Of a stretch of 64,000 bases of DNA, positions 13,701 through 27,900 are shown piece after piece. The notes under the pieces were generated by a model. That model was not told where the DNA came from, ran no database searches, and saw only the letters and a program-made list of their open reading frames with translations. Numbering within the stretch: the stretch's first letter is position 1; each line of letters opens with the position of its first letter. The DNA comes from Margaritifera margaritifera (lineage: Eukaryota > Mollusca > Bivalvia > Unionida > Margaritiferidae). The stretch is taken from positions 186,001 to 250,000 of the forward strand of contig JAQPZY010001029.1 of the NCBI GenBank assembly GCA_029931535.1, written 5' to 3'. The position numbers and the translations under genes were made by a program.

Positions 13701-16700
13701 TTTTTGTTATCTATAAAAGAAATATAATTTATTATGTTTTCCCATTTCATGTCAGATTGGCACCCCAGATCATGTTTTTCTTTTTGATATTCTAACTATT
13801 GGAAAAGACTGCTTTGAAGAGGGGCTGAAAGACATCTTAGAGAATGGAAACATCTTGAAGGTATATCTATATGTATCTTTATTGCAGGAAAACTGGATGG
13901 GTCCATTACTAGGTTTCTGGGTCCATGGGAACATGCAATTCTAAAATTTTGGGGGTTTGGTTCAGTGGGCTAGAATTCACATTACATTTAGCACTGGCCA
14001 TTGATGGTCCTGGTTTTCAGCTGAGACATGTATTAACCTCCCAAACTGAGGGGTTACTTTCACTTCTGTGGCAATAGCCCTTTCAAGAAAACTTAATTTA
14101 CTTTCCTTTTATGGGATTTATTGAAACACTTGTAATGTCAGGTTGTAATACATTTGTGAAAATGTACCATGACCGATTAAAAATCTCATCAGCATAGTGA
14201 TCTAATTCACCTAAGAGAGTTTGAGAATGATTTTAATATTAATGGCGGTTGATAAGGATTATACTTCAACCCAAAAAATGTGCTTCAAAAATTCAAAACA
14301 GGATATGCAAGGCATGGATGAATACAATGCTTTTGCAGTATTTTCTCAATGGACTTTAGCATAACACATATAGTAGGAAAGAGATTGTAGGAAGCATGTT
14401 TCAATAAAAAATGATTTAAAATCAGTAAGATTTAAATTGTTGCATACAAATTTGAACTATTCCTATTTTTATGTTCAGATTCTGAATTTGTAACACTCAC
14501 ATTCCTACTTGATCTTGGTAGGGATTGGTATCGCTGATTCCAGCACAAACCGATCTGATTGTGGGAAATAGTCAAGTTTAGCTGGTGTCTACATAAAAAC
14601 TAACTATAAAAAACACTGGAAACTCTCCAGTATGGAGGCATTTTTAGTATCCTGTGGGCTAAATAATGTGTTGCATTGGAGTGAAAGAACATCAAAAATA
14701 CATGCATGCAGTTTAATGCTGTCTCTATAATTTTCCATATATACACACACACACTGTATTAGTGATAAATTTCTTCTATAGATACATTTTGCACTCATAA
14801 TATGGTAAGAGTACATTCAGTATTTTTCAAAATCAAATTTCTTAAGCTAAAAAAGACGTTTGCCACTTCTCTTGGCTTCTTGCCACATCCCATCAGTCAA
14901 CAGTTACTACTCCCACTCGTGTTTAGACACATGGTCTTTCTAAAGGACTTGTAAATACTGAATTCATTTGTGCCTTTTCATGAGTTAAGTGATTCTTTGG
15001 ATTTTTCTCACATGAGGGAAGTATACTTCAGTTATTTTTTTGGTCTGTTGCTCAGTGTTCATTGTACATAAACATTTTGTAATTCATTTGTCTAACTTTG
15101 TCATATGATAAGCATATGTTAGCACGATCTTGATTGTCTCTGTACTCAACATGTTGTAAGGTCATGGTGGAAATGGGTCAAGCTGACTGAAGACAGTCTC
15201 TCTACCCATATAAATTGTATGGGGTGTGATTCAGGCCATGCATGCAATGTGTGCTTAGACTGTTCCAAGGATTTATGGGATTATCTCTGACAAACAACTA
15301 ACTATGGTGAATGAGAAAGGTAATAATTGCGTGACCAAGGATGCAGATGTCATCAGCATTGCCACTGCTGCCACCTCCATCAACAATTTCCTTTTGACTG
15401 AATCACAGAAGACAGAAAGCTCACCCAATTAAAAGAAAATTTGGCAATTTGAGCCATCACAAGCTACTTACATGGTGCAAACCATGCCATTGCCCTTGTT
15501 GCCACAGACAGAACAGTTCATCATGGCACTACTGTTGGGCCAGTACAGTAGCTGATCTGGACCAGTAGTGGATATACCCGCAACCCAGTTACACCCTAGT
15601 ACTGGCTATGGTGATCTTTCTTGGGATAGCCAATACCAGACTTCATCATCTGATGCAAACCAGCTATGGACCAAACCAGCTCCAGCACAGCTTATATATG
15701 TGCCTTCAGTTTCTGGGACTGGGCATGGTGATCTATTTTCCCAGTATAAATTTGTCCTAGCTTCAAGACATAGAGAGCAACATTTTGCTATGGAATGGGA
15801 GAGGCTCTGACCTGGCAATCTGTGTGGCATGCAAAATCATCTCAGAGGGCCTTCAGATCATGTTTAGTCCCCCTCCCTCCACATCAAGGACTTCCCCTTT
15901 GCAACAGACATCGTAAGAAACCTGTACAAAGCCAACATTCTGTAGCAAATTAAAAACACTCTTGGGGCAAAGAGGGTGGTGGTGAATGTTCACAATGCAA
16001 ACTCAGCTGGATTTTACTTCAGACATTTTCTAGTTCCTAAAACCAATGGCAAGCTTCATCCAGCAATAGATAAGCTCTCTTTATCAATTAATTCAGACAC
16101 CATGGCTCAGAATGGAGACACCAATATTGGTTCTCAGTGCAATCTAGAAGGAGGACTTTGCAATCCGCTTAGACCTACAAGATGTGTTACCTTCAATTTC
16201 ACAGGTCTTCCTGGAAATTCTTGAGGTTTGTGTAAATGGACACGGTGTACGAGTTCAAGGCACTCCCTTTTGGTCTAAATGTCAATCCCTGTGTCTTCAT
16301 GGGAATCATGGACAGATTTGTGTCACATATCCAAACACTGACATCCAGTTACCTAGACGACATTCTACAAAAGCACAGGTGAATTATCTTTTGTACTGAG
16401 ATATAAAATCTTTTGTTTCACCTCTGCTTCACCTTGGATTCCTTGTCAACAAGGACAACTCTGATATCATCCCATCTCAACATTTCATTTGGGCTCAGCC
16501 AATGTGGTTATGTGGGAAAGCTTGCCAGTAGCTTCCTGTGGGTCGGTGGTTCTTCCCAGGATTTTCCCTGGTTCTTCCTCCACCAGATATACTGGCCGCC
16601 ATGTATAGCCTATCATGTGCTGAAAAATGGCGTTAAACCCATAAAACCAAACCAACATTTCATTCAATTTAGTATGGAGTTCAGAACCCTCATGAACTGA

Positions 16701-19700
16701 TTCTGTCTCCCTAATTAACATTCCTTGAAAATCATCTCATTAGGGTCTACCATTTTCTCTGAGAATCTAATTTCAGCTCAGGAATTTCATCACCTCTTGG
16801 GTCTCTAGAGAGCAGCTGTGGATCTCCTCATCCTTGACTGCCTGTTCATGAGATCACTACAGACGATTCTCCTATCACAGTGGTGGCCAAAACTTTGTCC
16901 ATTGGACCAAACAATCTAAGTTTTGGACTATACAAGGTCCCAACTAAGCAAACGGAAGTACTTAACTTGGTTTATGACATATGTTCCACTGAAAGATCAA
17001 CTGCCAGAAATTATGATCTGCACAGACACCTCCTGCCCTCCTCTACAAAGTCAGCAGGGTTTGGTCCCTTCAGGAGCTCTCATTTCACATCATTGTCCTG
17101 GAGATGAAGGTCATAGTGGATCCTTTCAATCATGGCAGGAGATGCAATCTGGAAAGGGTGTTCTCATTCTATTCGACAACTCTTCTGTTGTCAATTTAAT
17201 CAGACAGCAAGAGGAAACTAAGTCTGCATACCTCTGGATTCTGGTTTCCGATCCTCTGAGGTGGTGTCATCATTGACAAATCCACATCCAAGTCTGCCAC
17301 ATCCCAGGCAGGAGCAATGTCTTAGTGGAATCACTGTCTTGGCAGAATCAGCTGACCAAATTGTCCATTCACCCCTCGGTCTTTAGTCCTATCTGTGCCC
17401 ATTGGGATTGACCTCTCATGGACCTATTTGTGATGAGGTGGAATGCAAAGATTCTGACCTTCATCTCTCTAATATCAGATGTGAAAGCCTGCACAGGTGA
17501 CACTCTTTGCCTTTTTGGAATGGTCTTGATGCATACACCTTTCCCCATTACCCCTCTGATTCCCAAAGTGTTGCAACAGGTGAGGGAAGCTTTAGTACCA
17601 CAGATAGCTAACTTTCTCCTATAATGGCACTTTCAGGAGAAGAACTTAGCTTCCATCACAATGAAGGGAGGATTTAGGCCAGAACAAAGATCTCTCAGAC
17701 CTTCTTGCAAACTTTGAATTTTCTTGACTGAAGACTATGGCCCTTTGTCTGAATGGATTTGATTTGGTTTTGTGGGGTTTAATGCCATTTTTCAGAACAT
17801 GATAGGCTATACATGGTGGCCAGTATATATGGTGGAGGAAGAACTCTGGAAGAACCACCGACCCACGGGAAGCTACTGGCAAGCTTTGTCACATACCAAC
17901 TTTGGTTGAGCTGCGACTCAAACTCACACAGACAGAGGTGAGATGTGAGTGATCTGTAAAGGCGAGCACCTTAGACCACTCTGCCACCTGGGGCTCCTTG
18001 TCTGAATGGAATCTTCCATGGGTTCTGATATGGTTGAATAAGACACCCTTTGAACCACTGTCTAGAGCCTCCATGACTCACCTTTCATACAAAACCTGGT
18101 TTCTAGTGATTCTAGTTACAGCAGCAGAATTTGTGAGATACATTCATAGTTGGTCAACCCAAACTATCTGCAGTTCCACCATGATGGTTCAGTTTTGCTC
18201 TTGATGGTCCCCTCTTTTATTGTCAAGAACAGGATTTTGTTCATTGGGAATCAGCCCTCTGTCTTGAAACTACAGTCTTATTTGGACCCTTAATCCCAAG
18301 AGCTTCTAGAAAACCCCACCAGGGCTCAGAAGGGGTACATAAAAGGAACTGAGCTGATCAGAAGAGGAACATCTCGTTTGTTCTTACCACTCAAAGATGG
18401 AAGGGACGATATTTCTGCCTAGTGCCATCCTGGATATGATGATCTGTCCACTCAGCCTGCAAGGAACTAGCCCAAGAACATATTAATTCTTATGCATATC
18501 AGTACACTAGGTTAGGGCGGTCACCACTATCATAGTGTTTGAGTGCAACTGCTCCCTAACTGATATCATCCAAGCTGTGGGATGGCAATCGGAGATGACA
18601 TTTTATAGCTTTTACCTCGGAGACCTTTCATCCCAAAGGGCTCAGTTTGACCTGATGGGACCTACATCAGCAGCACAACAAGTTACATTCCCTGGTTGTT
18701 CAGCAGCTTCATAATGACATGAGTTACTCTACTAGAGTGGGAATTTTTTCTCTTCAAACTGTGATCATGCATAAACTATGTGCTTAATCCTAGCCCATAT
18801 CTTGCACAAATATCTTGCACAACTCCTAGCCCATATCTTGCACAACTCGATATCTTGCACAACTCAACTGGCCCATATCTTGAACAACTCGACTAGCCCA
18901 TATCTTGCACAACTCGACTAGCCCATATCTTGCACAACTCAAACTAGCCCATATCTTGCACAACTCTAAGCTTATTCACATATGTTAAAAGGTCAGAGAC
19001 AGGGCCAGCTCTGGAATAAGAAGATGTAACTCCCTTCTTTTACTGAATTTTGGTGTGTATAACGCACACTGGTGTATAATGCGCAATCTGAATTTCGACC
19101 CAGAATGAGGGGGAAAAACATAGTTCTTCCATAGTCAACAGTCAGCCATTTTGGACAGTGCACAGATCATCATTTGTTATACGACATTTGAATTCTTTAC
19201 AATAAACTGGCACCTGTATGATTCTCTGGTCTTTTCTGTCGGTACGCATCACCCGATTATAACCAATACTTTTTTTTTCTTTTTTTACAGATATCATAAA
19301 AGAAAGAATGAAAAAGTGGCAAACTTTAAAGTATATCTTTCCGATTTTATGGTTGGCCCTTAAAAGGGCCGTTTTAAGGTTCGCTTTGTTGATGGAGTTC
19401 AGTCTATTGCATCAAATCCCTCAAAATCCTCTTCATCCTCATCACTCTCGAAAAGTCGCTGTATGTCCTCGTCTGTCATCATTCCTGGCGTTTGATTGAA
19501 TACAAGATGCTATGTGAAAGTTCAGGTCCAGTATTTACACTTATTTGGACTATCATATCACTTCTAAAATATATCTCAGTGCCCTAGATAGAATTTACCA
19601 TGACAATACTTCATAATTATGATTGGCACATAAAAACTTTAGCCGGCGCTGATTACCTTTAAAAACACCACGCTGAGTCAATTAAATATTACTCACTCTG

Positions 19701-22700
19701 TTGTAACAAAGAAGGATCAAATGCTGTAAGAAATAAGAAAAAGAAAAAGCTTATTTTCCGAAGAAAAAGAAATAAATTGCAAGTTTACCTCAACAAAGCA
19801 TTGTAACTATGTTCACCACATCAAAGCTAAGCTGTAGCTGATTACCGTGAAAAGATCACACTGAGTCATTGAAGCATTGATCACTGTATAGTCGCAAAGA
19901 TATATCAAATACTATGATTTAAGATGAGAAATAAAACAAAGAACCAAGCTTATTTTCCGAAGAAAAGTAAATAAATTGGAAGGTTACCTAGTCAAAACAT
20001 TGTAACTATGTTCAGCACATCAATGGTTATCCGTCGCTGATTACTGTGAAAAGATCACACTGAGTCAATGAAGCATTGATCACTGTATAGTTACAAAAAT
20101 ATATCAAATACTATGATTTAAGATGAGAAATAAAACTAAGAACCAAGCTTATTTTCCAAAGGAAAAAAAAAAGAAGAATGTTTTCCGACTTCATACATTA
20201 TCTGATTATTTTGTTTCACGATGTGTCATTGTTAACATAACAGACTAACCATAGGCGCAAAAAATATGTCCCCTAAAGGTGTCTCTGAAGAGAACATTAA
20301 CACTGTTTGAATTATAAATATTATATTTCAGTTCAACCAAGAATAAATGAAGACAAAATGTCTTAGATCCACAGTTATGGAATACTGAACATTAACGGTA
20401 CAGGTGCGGTAATCATATTCGTTCCGCTGCAATGCGGTGCCTTGCACAGCTTTAGAACAGCAAGTTACCAGTCGTTATGTAAATGTTTTTCTGGTCGAGG
20501 CACAGAACAAAATGCTATACAGTGATGTGAAATGAAACAAGTTTATTAACATAAGCAATCTAAGAACATGACTATCAAGGTTTTTAAGCATTATTTATTT
20601 CACTATTAAGGCTAGTACCGGTAAACAATTTAATTACAATGCAACGTGCAATGGATTTAATATTTCACAAGGAGTGAATGTGATTCATGTAGGCGTTTAT
20701 ATTGCCTTCATCCTTACGTCAGATCGATCTGGAAAAAAAACTTTTTTTTTTAGTTCTTCTATAAAACGTGCATCCCGACTTAAAATAAGAAAATTAGGTG
20801 AAAAAAGTGTGCGTTATACATAGCTAAATAAGGTACCTATTTTCCTAAGATATTATGATTGGATAATATATTTGAAGAAGAAACCAATTTTTAGAGTAAA
20901 ATGTGTTTCTTCTATAATGCTTACCTGATCATAGTATGGGAACACCCTCCCAAGTCCTCCCCATAGTTACATCCCTGGAAAGTCCTCCCCACAGTTACAT
21001 CCCTGGAAAGTCCTCCCCACAGTTTCATCCCTGGAAGATTGTGCACATCCACTTTTGTAGTAACCGAGAATTTATAGAATTTTGCACCTGTCCCTCCATC
21101 CAAAGGGAGACCACTGAAATCTGACTTCCACCTTGGCAAGCAGATGATCTTTTAGCACTTATGTTGCTTAAACAAGCTAAATGACATAACAAACATCCTT
21201 TTCATCTTTGGAGGGCTGGATTGTGAGGTAATGGATGTACTCCTGATGTATTATGAACAGATAAGTATTGTGGAAGAAACATATTTTACTCTAAAAGTTG
21301 GTTTCTGTCTGCAAAAATTTTTTTTATTGTCATATTTCATATATCAACCAGTATTTATCAACTTCTGTTAATGCATTCATATATCAACCAGTATTTATTA
21401 ACTTCTGTTAATGCATTCATATATCAAACATTATTTATCAACCTTTCAATACATACTAGAAAGTTATTTATTTTAAATGCAATTTTCGCATATGGACACC
21501 TGTGGAGTTGAATATATGCAGTTAGTTTGAATAATGTATTTTCATAAAAAATGAATTTTCTCCATGGGATATATTTCACAATCTAATATCTACTGGATAC
21601 TTGGAATGTAAGCTAAGGAATATTTTACGCATACTCAGAAACATGTGATTCAATAGATCGCCATTAGACCATGAAACCACTTTGATTGCCCATGTCATCA
21701 CATGGATTAACTAACGGTGTTGTTAGTAGGCAGCAATAAAAACAGCTGAAACACTTCACAACTCATGATTACTCAGTGTGATAAACCCAGGGACTTGATG
21801 TAGACAATTCACGATCTCAGTAAAGTGGATTTACTTGTGTGATACAAATTGTTTAAACATGTACACAGTTTATTATCTTTGTTTTCCCTTTTCCAGTAAA
21901 CTAAACTGGGTTGACAATTTATTTGTGATACAGCAGTCAACATCTGTAACTTGCGAGTTTCACAAGTTATTGTCATCTTCGTTTATTCAGTGGCAGATTT
22001 TCCCTTGATAACCTCATATTGGATGTACTCATTCAGTCTTCATACATATAGTAGCATTGCAAATAATGGTATTCCATAATTCAGTTCCTGAACCAGTCTA
22101 AGTGATTTGGCTCATTTACATATTTAGAGCAATCATTACCATCAAGACTAGTTCAAGCATTTTTGAAGGAAACCGTGGATAGCCTTTCAGATTTTCATAG
22201 GTAAGATAATTTGAATAGATGTATATGATTCCACCAATACATTTGGTTGAGAAAGACATTCTTTACATTATGAAGCAATCTCAATATCAGAACTCACTCC
22301 AATAAGCAATTTGCAAACATTATTATTATATGGATCATGGTTGTATATCAATTTCTAGTGATGATTTTGACTTGTTGGGCTTTATTCAGTTGATTTTGTT
22401 GATACAAGTAACATGATATCTGCCACAGTTCATGAACTTGCCCAGAGGTTTCAGAAATTAAAGTAATTATATTATTTAGGGCATGGGTATTGTTCGCACT
22501 TATCACCAATGCCAGTATATGTGCATGATGAACAGACTGACATAGTTTTAAAAACAAACACCAGACATATGCAGTCAGACTTCTTTATTTGTAAAAGAAA
22601 ACACTGAAACATTATCAAGAAAGTTTTCTTATTGGCAAACAAGGATATAATACAACCTAGTTTACCTAAACCACATCTGACCAGCATTAAACTTGCCAGG

Positions 22701-24859
22701 TGCATCGATATACTATCTTGACAATAGAAATATTATTTTTCCAGACCAAATATTTGGGTAAAACTATAATTTTCATTAGTTCATAAATTATTGAGACAGA
22801 GAGAAAAGAATTATTTCTTTTTTTTTGGATTTTTAGGTCGGTGACATTTTTTTTTCTTCTCAAAGAATGATTACATATTAAAGTTTTGATGACATTGGAG
22901 TCCTATGACAAGTTATTGTGACTATTTGGCAAATTTCATGGAGGCAAGCTTTAACTTAGTGGAAGTGTTTGGAAATGGACTTTTGATTTACTGGTTAAAA
23001 TCAAATAACTTTTCTTTTTTATTACACTTGTTTTTAGTACACATACTGATTTGAATGAGAGTTAGTTAAAGATAAGCATTTAAACTGATAAGATGTTATG
23101 CTTTCCATCAGCATTTAAACTGATAAGATGTTATACTTTCCATCAGCATTAACTATACCCAGACTAAGAAGATAAGAATTTTACTTTGATTATTGATTGA
23201 TATTTGAATAGATGTTACAAAATGCAGAACACAAGAATTTAATAATGTAAAATGGGACATTCATATTATTGGTTGATCTGCATGCAATGTGGTCATTTTA
23301 ATAATATGACTAAGCTGTAATTAACATGATTAAAGTAAAGGTTTAATCACACAGAAAATGGTGTATATTTTCAGGTGTTACATAACTGCAGATTTCCATC
23401 AGATCTTCTTTTCCATCAATATGGCATCAAACTGGTCAATATTTTTGACACACAGGTAAGTAATTTTTATCTAGCTCTTCTTTAAGTTTAATGAATAGCT
23501 GGTGTACTCACAGGTATAAGGTTATCGTTTAACAATATACCAACAATTTCACCAACTTGTCTTAAAATAAGGGAACTGCCATGGCTTAGTTTTTAGCTTG
23601 CTGACCAAAAAGGATGTCAGTTTGAATCTTGGCTAGACCAGGCAGGTCAGCCACAGGCACGATATAACCTTTCATGTGTTGATGTACCATTACACACCAA
23701 ACTAAACAAAATGAAAAATAAGTCTGGACTTAGGACATTTGATTGCTCAAGGTTAGACTTCAATTTCATCCAATTAAATTGTTTAATTGCATATTTGATT
23801 TTATGTCCAGACTCAGTTTCTGTTGGTAAGATTCAGACCTGCCTGAGATGACTCTGAAAGATTTTGCTTAGGAACATATGACGTACGTGAAAATCACATT
23901 TTCTCAGTTTTATGTCATTTTACATGAAACTCTAACAGTTTTTGTAAGTGTCCAAATAGAACTACACTGATACCAGTTTGTAAAGAACAGAATGTTGAAA
24001 TGAGAGTTTTGTTCTTTTTATACAGTTCTATATATGAGGAATCTTAATAATGAAGTTTTCTGTGTTTATATATAGAAAGTTTTCATGCATAACCAATGAT
24101 TAGATTGATTCCATTTGAATTTAGAATACACATGCCAAAATTTGACTGACAACTGATGAAGATAGATGGAGCTTGGTGATTTGCTAAATTGTTTTTTTTA
24201 ATCTTCATAACCTAGAAAATGCTCTTTATATACTTATATTTGCCTTGTGATTTAGTCCCTAACATGTTGTATACTCTTATAAAAGGTTAAAGTGGCAAAT
24301 GGTTCTAGAACTGCATTATTGTGTTATAATCAAGATTAGATTGAAGTCATATTGCATCTCCAGGTGACTTATAGGGGTGGAATTTTTCCAGGTTTCCATG
24401 GTGTGAAGCAAATGAGAGTGCATGACTGCCTTAAATGGAATCCAAGTACATGACAGGTTATTAAATGGAATCCAAGTACATGACAGGTTATTAAATGGAA
24501 TCCAAGTCCATGACAGGTTATTAAATGGAATCCAAGTCCATGACAGGTTATTAAATGGAATTCAAGTCCATGACAGGTTATTAAATGGAATCCAAGTCCA
24601 TGACAGGTTAACACCCAAGTGGGTACTGGTACCCATTTACATCTGTGTTGACTGAAGCAGGGAAGGTGTAGTGTCTTGCTCAAGGGCACAACAACAATTG
24701 CCAAGGCAGGACTCGACCCTGACCTTCATATCCTGAGTTGGCAGTACCTACCACTGTCCTATGTTACTTCCCACTACATAATAATATATAATGCATAACA
24801 GTATAATACATTATTATTGGTGTTATGATGATGATGATGATGATTATTATTATTATTAA

Positions 24860-24919
<60 letters not shown>

Positions 24920-27900
24920 CATCAGGTAGCAGATGTATTTGTGTACAGAACAAGACAAAACAGCTGGCCAAGGCATGTCCAGGGATTGCCAGCCTGTCTA
25001 ATGCACTACCTCAACCTCCAGTGTCAGGATGTCCACTTCATGACTGTCAGGGAAAACTCACGGAAAGTAAGATATATCCACCTTGTTAACCACTTAAAAT
25101 GCCAATATAGATAGTAATATTTTAACTATATTTTAAATGTTAACTATATAAAGTTCTTAACAGATATAGTATGTGGTAGAGGTGGCTTGAGGTGGAAAAA
25201 ACATGAGAACCAGAAAGATACTATTGATTTGGGATGAGTGAACATTTACATATAGGATTGAATAAGGGATCAAACTCAGGTTAGCGGAAGTGCGAAGCAA
25301 AACACTCCAAGATATTGGCACTCTGATTATTTAGAACTCAGATGAGCTTCGTTAGATAGTGTTTACTTTTTTCTGGATCATACCCTCTATATAATAAAGA
25401 CAAGACAGACAATCACCGTCTTGTTTACCTTATGGTAGAATCATTCCGAAAGACATTTCTTACCTATGCAAAATTTTGCTCATCTGTTCTATGATGTTTT
25501 CTCGCAGGTTATTTGGCTGTACTCATTCATCCCATACATCATACCCATTTTTTAGGGGTTTTATTAACCTGACACAGTGAAAATGGAAAGGCATACCTTG
25601 CCTGCATAAATTCTAGATTCATCAAACAGAAGTTTGCAAACTGGTTAGACCAGAGTCAGCACTGAATGGAATCCCTGGCGCTCATTAGTCAAAATCATGT
25701 ACACACCAATTTTAGCGAGTTATAAATATAAGTTGTTGCGAATTATTGTTTTGGTGTACACATCCATTATCTGGGTAGAAACAGGTAAAAAAAAAAAAAA
25801 AAAAAAAAAAAGAGGCAGATCTCACAGGTTTAGTGACACAGAGCTATTCTCTCGTTTTCTGAAAGATCAGAGAAACAGGCAGGACCACTGAGGCACACCA
25901 AATGGGGACCACCCATTCCTGTATGTTTCTCTCGTCAAGGACCCAGTTTCATTGAGCTACTGTTGATTAAGTTAGGCGGAGACAAGGACCAATCTTGTCT
26001 CATTTTCTCTACCCATCAGCCCTCAGCAGAAATAATGTTAGGCTTGAGCTACCTAGGGACTGAATATCAGTCCCTATGGCTTAATGAAAATTGTGGACAG
26101 AGCTGTGTCACACATCAAAACCACATGGTAGACACATTACAATGAACCAGGTCAGTCCTTTCTGTACCAAGATATGCAGTCTCCTCTTGTTTTACTGTGG
26201 CTTGGCCTTGGATTCCTTGTCAAAAAGGACAAATTCAATCATATATCATACCAGAAGTTCATAACCCAATCAATTCGAGACTGCTTCTCTTGGAAATATG
26301 TCTTGAAATCATATCAGGAGTGTCTACCATTCAGGAATTTCTTTGCCCTTTGTATCTTCACAGGGTGACTACATTTTATTTACTCATATTTCCTAAACCC
26401 CTTGCTGCATTTCTTCATACTTGGGCTGAATCATTATGAGAATTAATTCTGTGACATGCATGCTTGCTTCTTTGACCTTGGAGTCAAGTTCAGTCATAAT
26501 AAATTTGCGTTAAGGTTTTGGTTATGGTTGTTGTCAAAACAGGGAGAGATATAACCATCTATAGAAGTAACATATTTTGTACACTTATTTATAATCATTT
26601 GGTAAGATTTTAGTTGCATCCCAGTCTGTGCTTTTGCTTTTTGTCTTCCTCACTAAATCAGGAGATTTACAGAATTTGATCAGGAGATTTCATCTCAAAT
26701 CGATTTTTATTGACCTATTTTTTTGGCAAATGAAAAATCAATAATGAAATGAATTTCAACATATTTATATTTGAATATGATTATGTGGCATATTCAACAG
26801 CATATTTAAACAACCAGAACGTAATTCAAAAGCATAATATATGTATGTATGTATGTATGTATGTATTTATGTATGTATGTATGTATGTATTTATCCACAA
26901 CTCTTGCCTGCATGCTCGTTAATTAAGTTTATAATGGAGAGGAACTTATAAGTTGAAAAATTTGTTTCCAGTACTTTTGTGGTCTTGTCAATAAAATATG
27001 TTTGAACTTAACCATGTATGTATTTATAGGGTTTAATGGCTCATCAATACAATCCTGGCCATATAGTGCCAGTTAAAGGTCAGCTTTCCCGCAAAATGCA
27101 TACAAAACAACAATAAATTCAAAAGAGAGTAAAATCCTTAATATACAAAGTAATTTTGTTAAATTTATGCACAACACAAATACAGATGTATACGAGGAAA
27201 GGTTTAATATATGCATTGTAAGAAATTAAAGGTTACATGAGTATATGCATTCTCTCTCTCTCGATTCAACAATTCAACTACATCAAAAATGTATAACTAC
27301 AATAACATAAATACTTAAACAAATAAAATATTTGGCTCTCTCTGTGGGGGCTACTCATGGGCTAGAATCTGAATGAAACACTATACGAGACTATGATGAT
27401 TCCCAATTGGTGCTAGGCTGATCCCAGCATTAGAGTGTATTCTGGGCTGATCCCAGCATAAGTAGACTGTGCTAGGCTGATCCCAGCTCAAGTAACATCT
27501 GTGCTAGGCTGATCCCAGCATGTGAGTGTATTCTAGGCTGATCCCAGATTAAGTGGGCTATGTGCTTAGTCATTCAGGTGTATTCTGGGCTGATCCCAGC
27601 TCCGGTAGAATCTGTACTAGGCTGATCCCAGCATTTAGTGTATTCTGGGCTGATCCCAGCATAAGTAGACTGCTAGGCTGATCCCAGCTCGAGTAACATT
27701 TGTGCTAGGCTGATCCCAGCATTCGAGTGTATTCTGGGCTGATCCCAGATTAAGTAGGCTATGTGCTAGGCTGATCCCAGCATAGTAGTGTATTGCTAGG
27801 CTGATCCCAGCATTCGAGTGAATTCTGGGCTGATCCCAGATTAAGTAGGCTATGTGCTAGGCTGATCCCAGCATAGTGTATTCTGGGCTGATCCCATCTT

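Larger units (their letters stand above)
15300..18750 (+). mobile_element. DIRS-like retrotransposon, lineage A, decayed (RT, RNase H, tyrosine recombinase)
   Basis: Read on the + strand with many frameshifts and stops. The reverse transcriptase (about 15900-16760) shows GFYFRHFLVPKTNGKLHP, then LPFGL-type and SYLDDIL blocks. RNase H and the linker follow (16990-17420), with VLILFDNSSVVNLI, a PGRSNVLVESLS block and MDLFVMRWNAK. The DIRS-type tyrosine recombinase lies at 18010-18700, with ISASAIS and GWQSEMTFYSFYL. Two SINEs are nested inside (16490-16652, 17758-17997). Removing them restores the DIRS flanks cleanly. Outer boundaries and terminal repeats were not found; the limits given are approximate. 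DIRS elements carry no DDE integrase and integrate with the recombinase. Confidence 0.8.

Noticed and set aside
13957..14100. Old tRNA-derived SINE
   Set aside because: Only a weak A-box; no B-box, tail or target duplication.
18790..18970. CRISPR-like array
   Set aside because: Repeats are contiguous with no unique spacers and the context is eukaryotic; a minisatellite.
24422..24704. Repeat proteins on both strands over the 30-bp minisatellite
   Set aside because: Open only because the unit length is a multiple of three; no start context, and intronic.
24764..24976. Poly-Asn/poly-Ile frames
   Set aside because: Translation of the ATT microsatellite on the minus strand.
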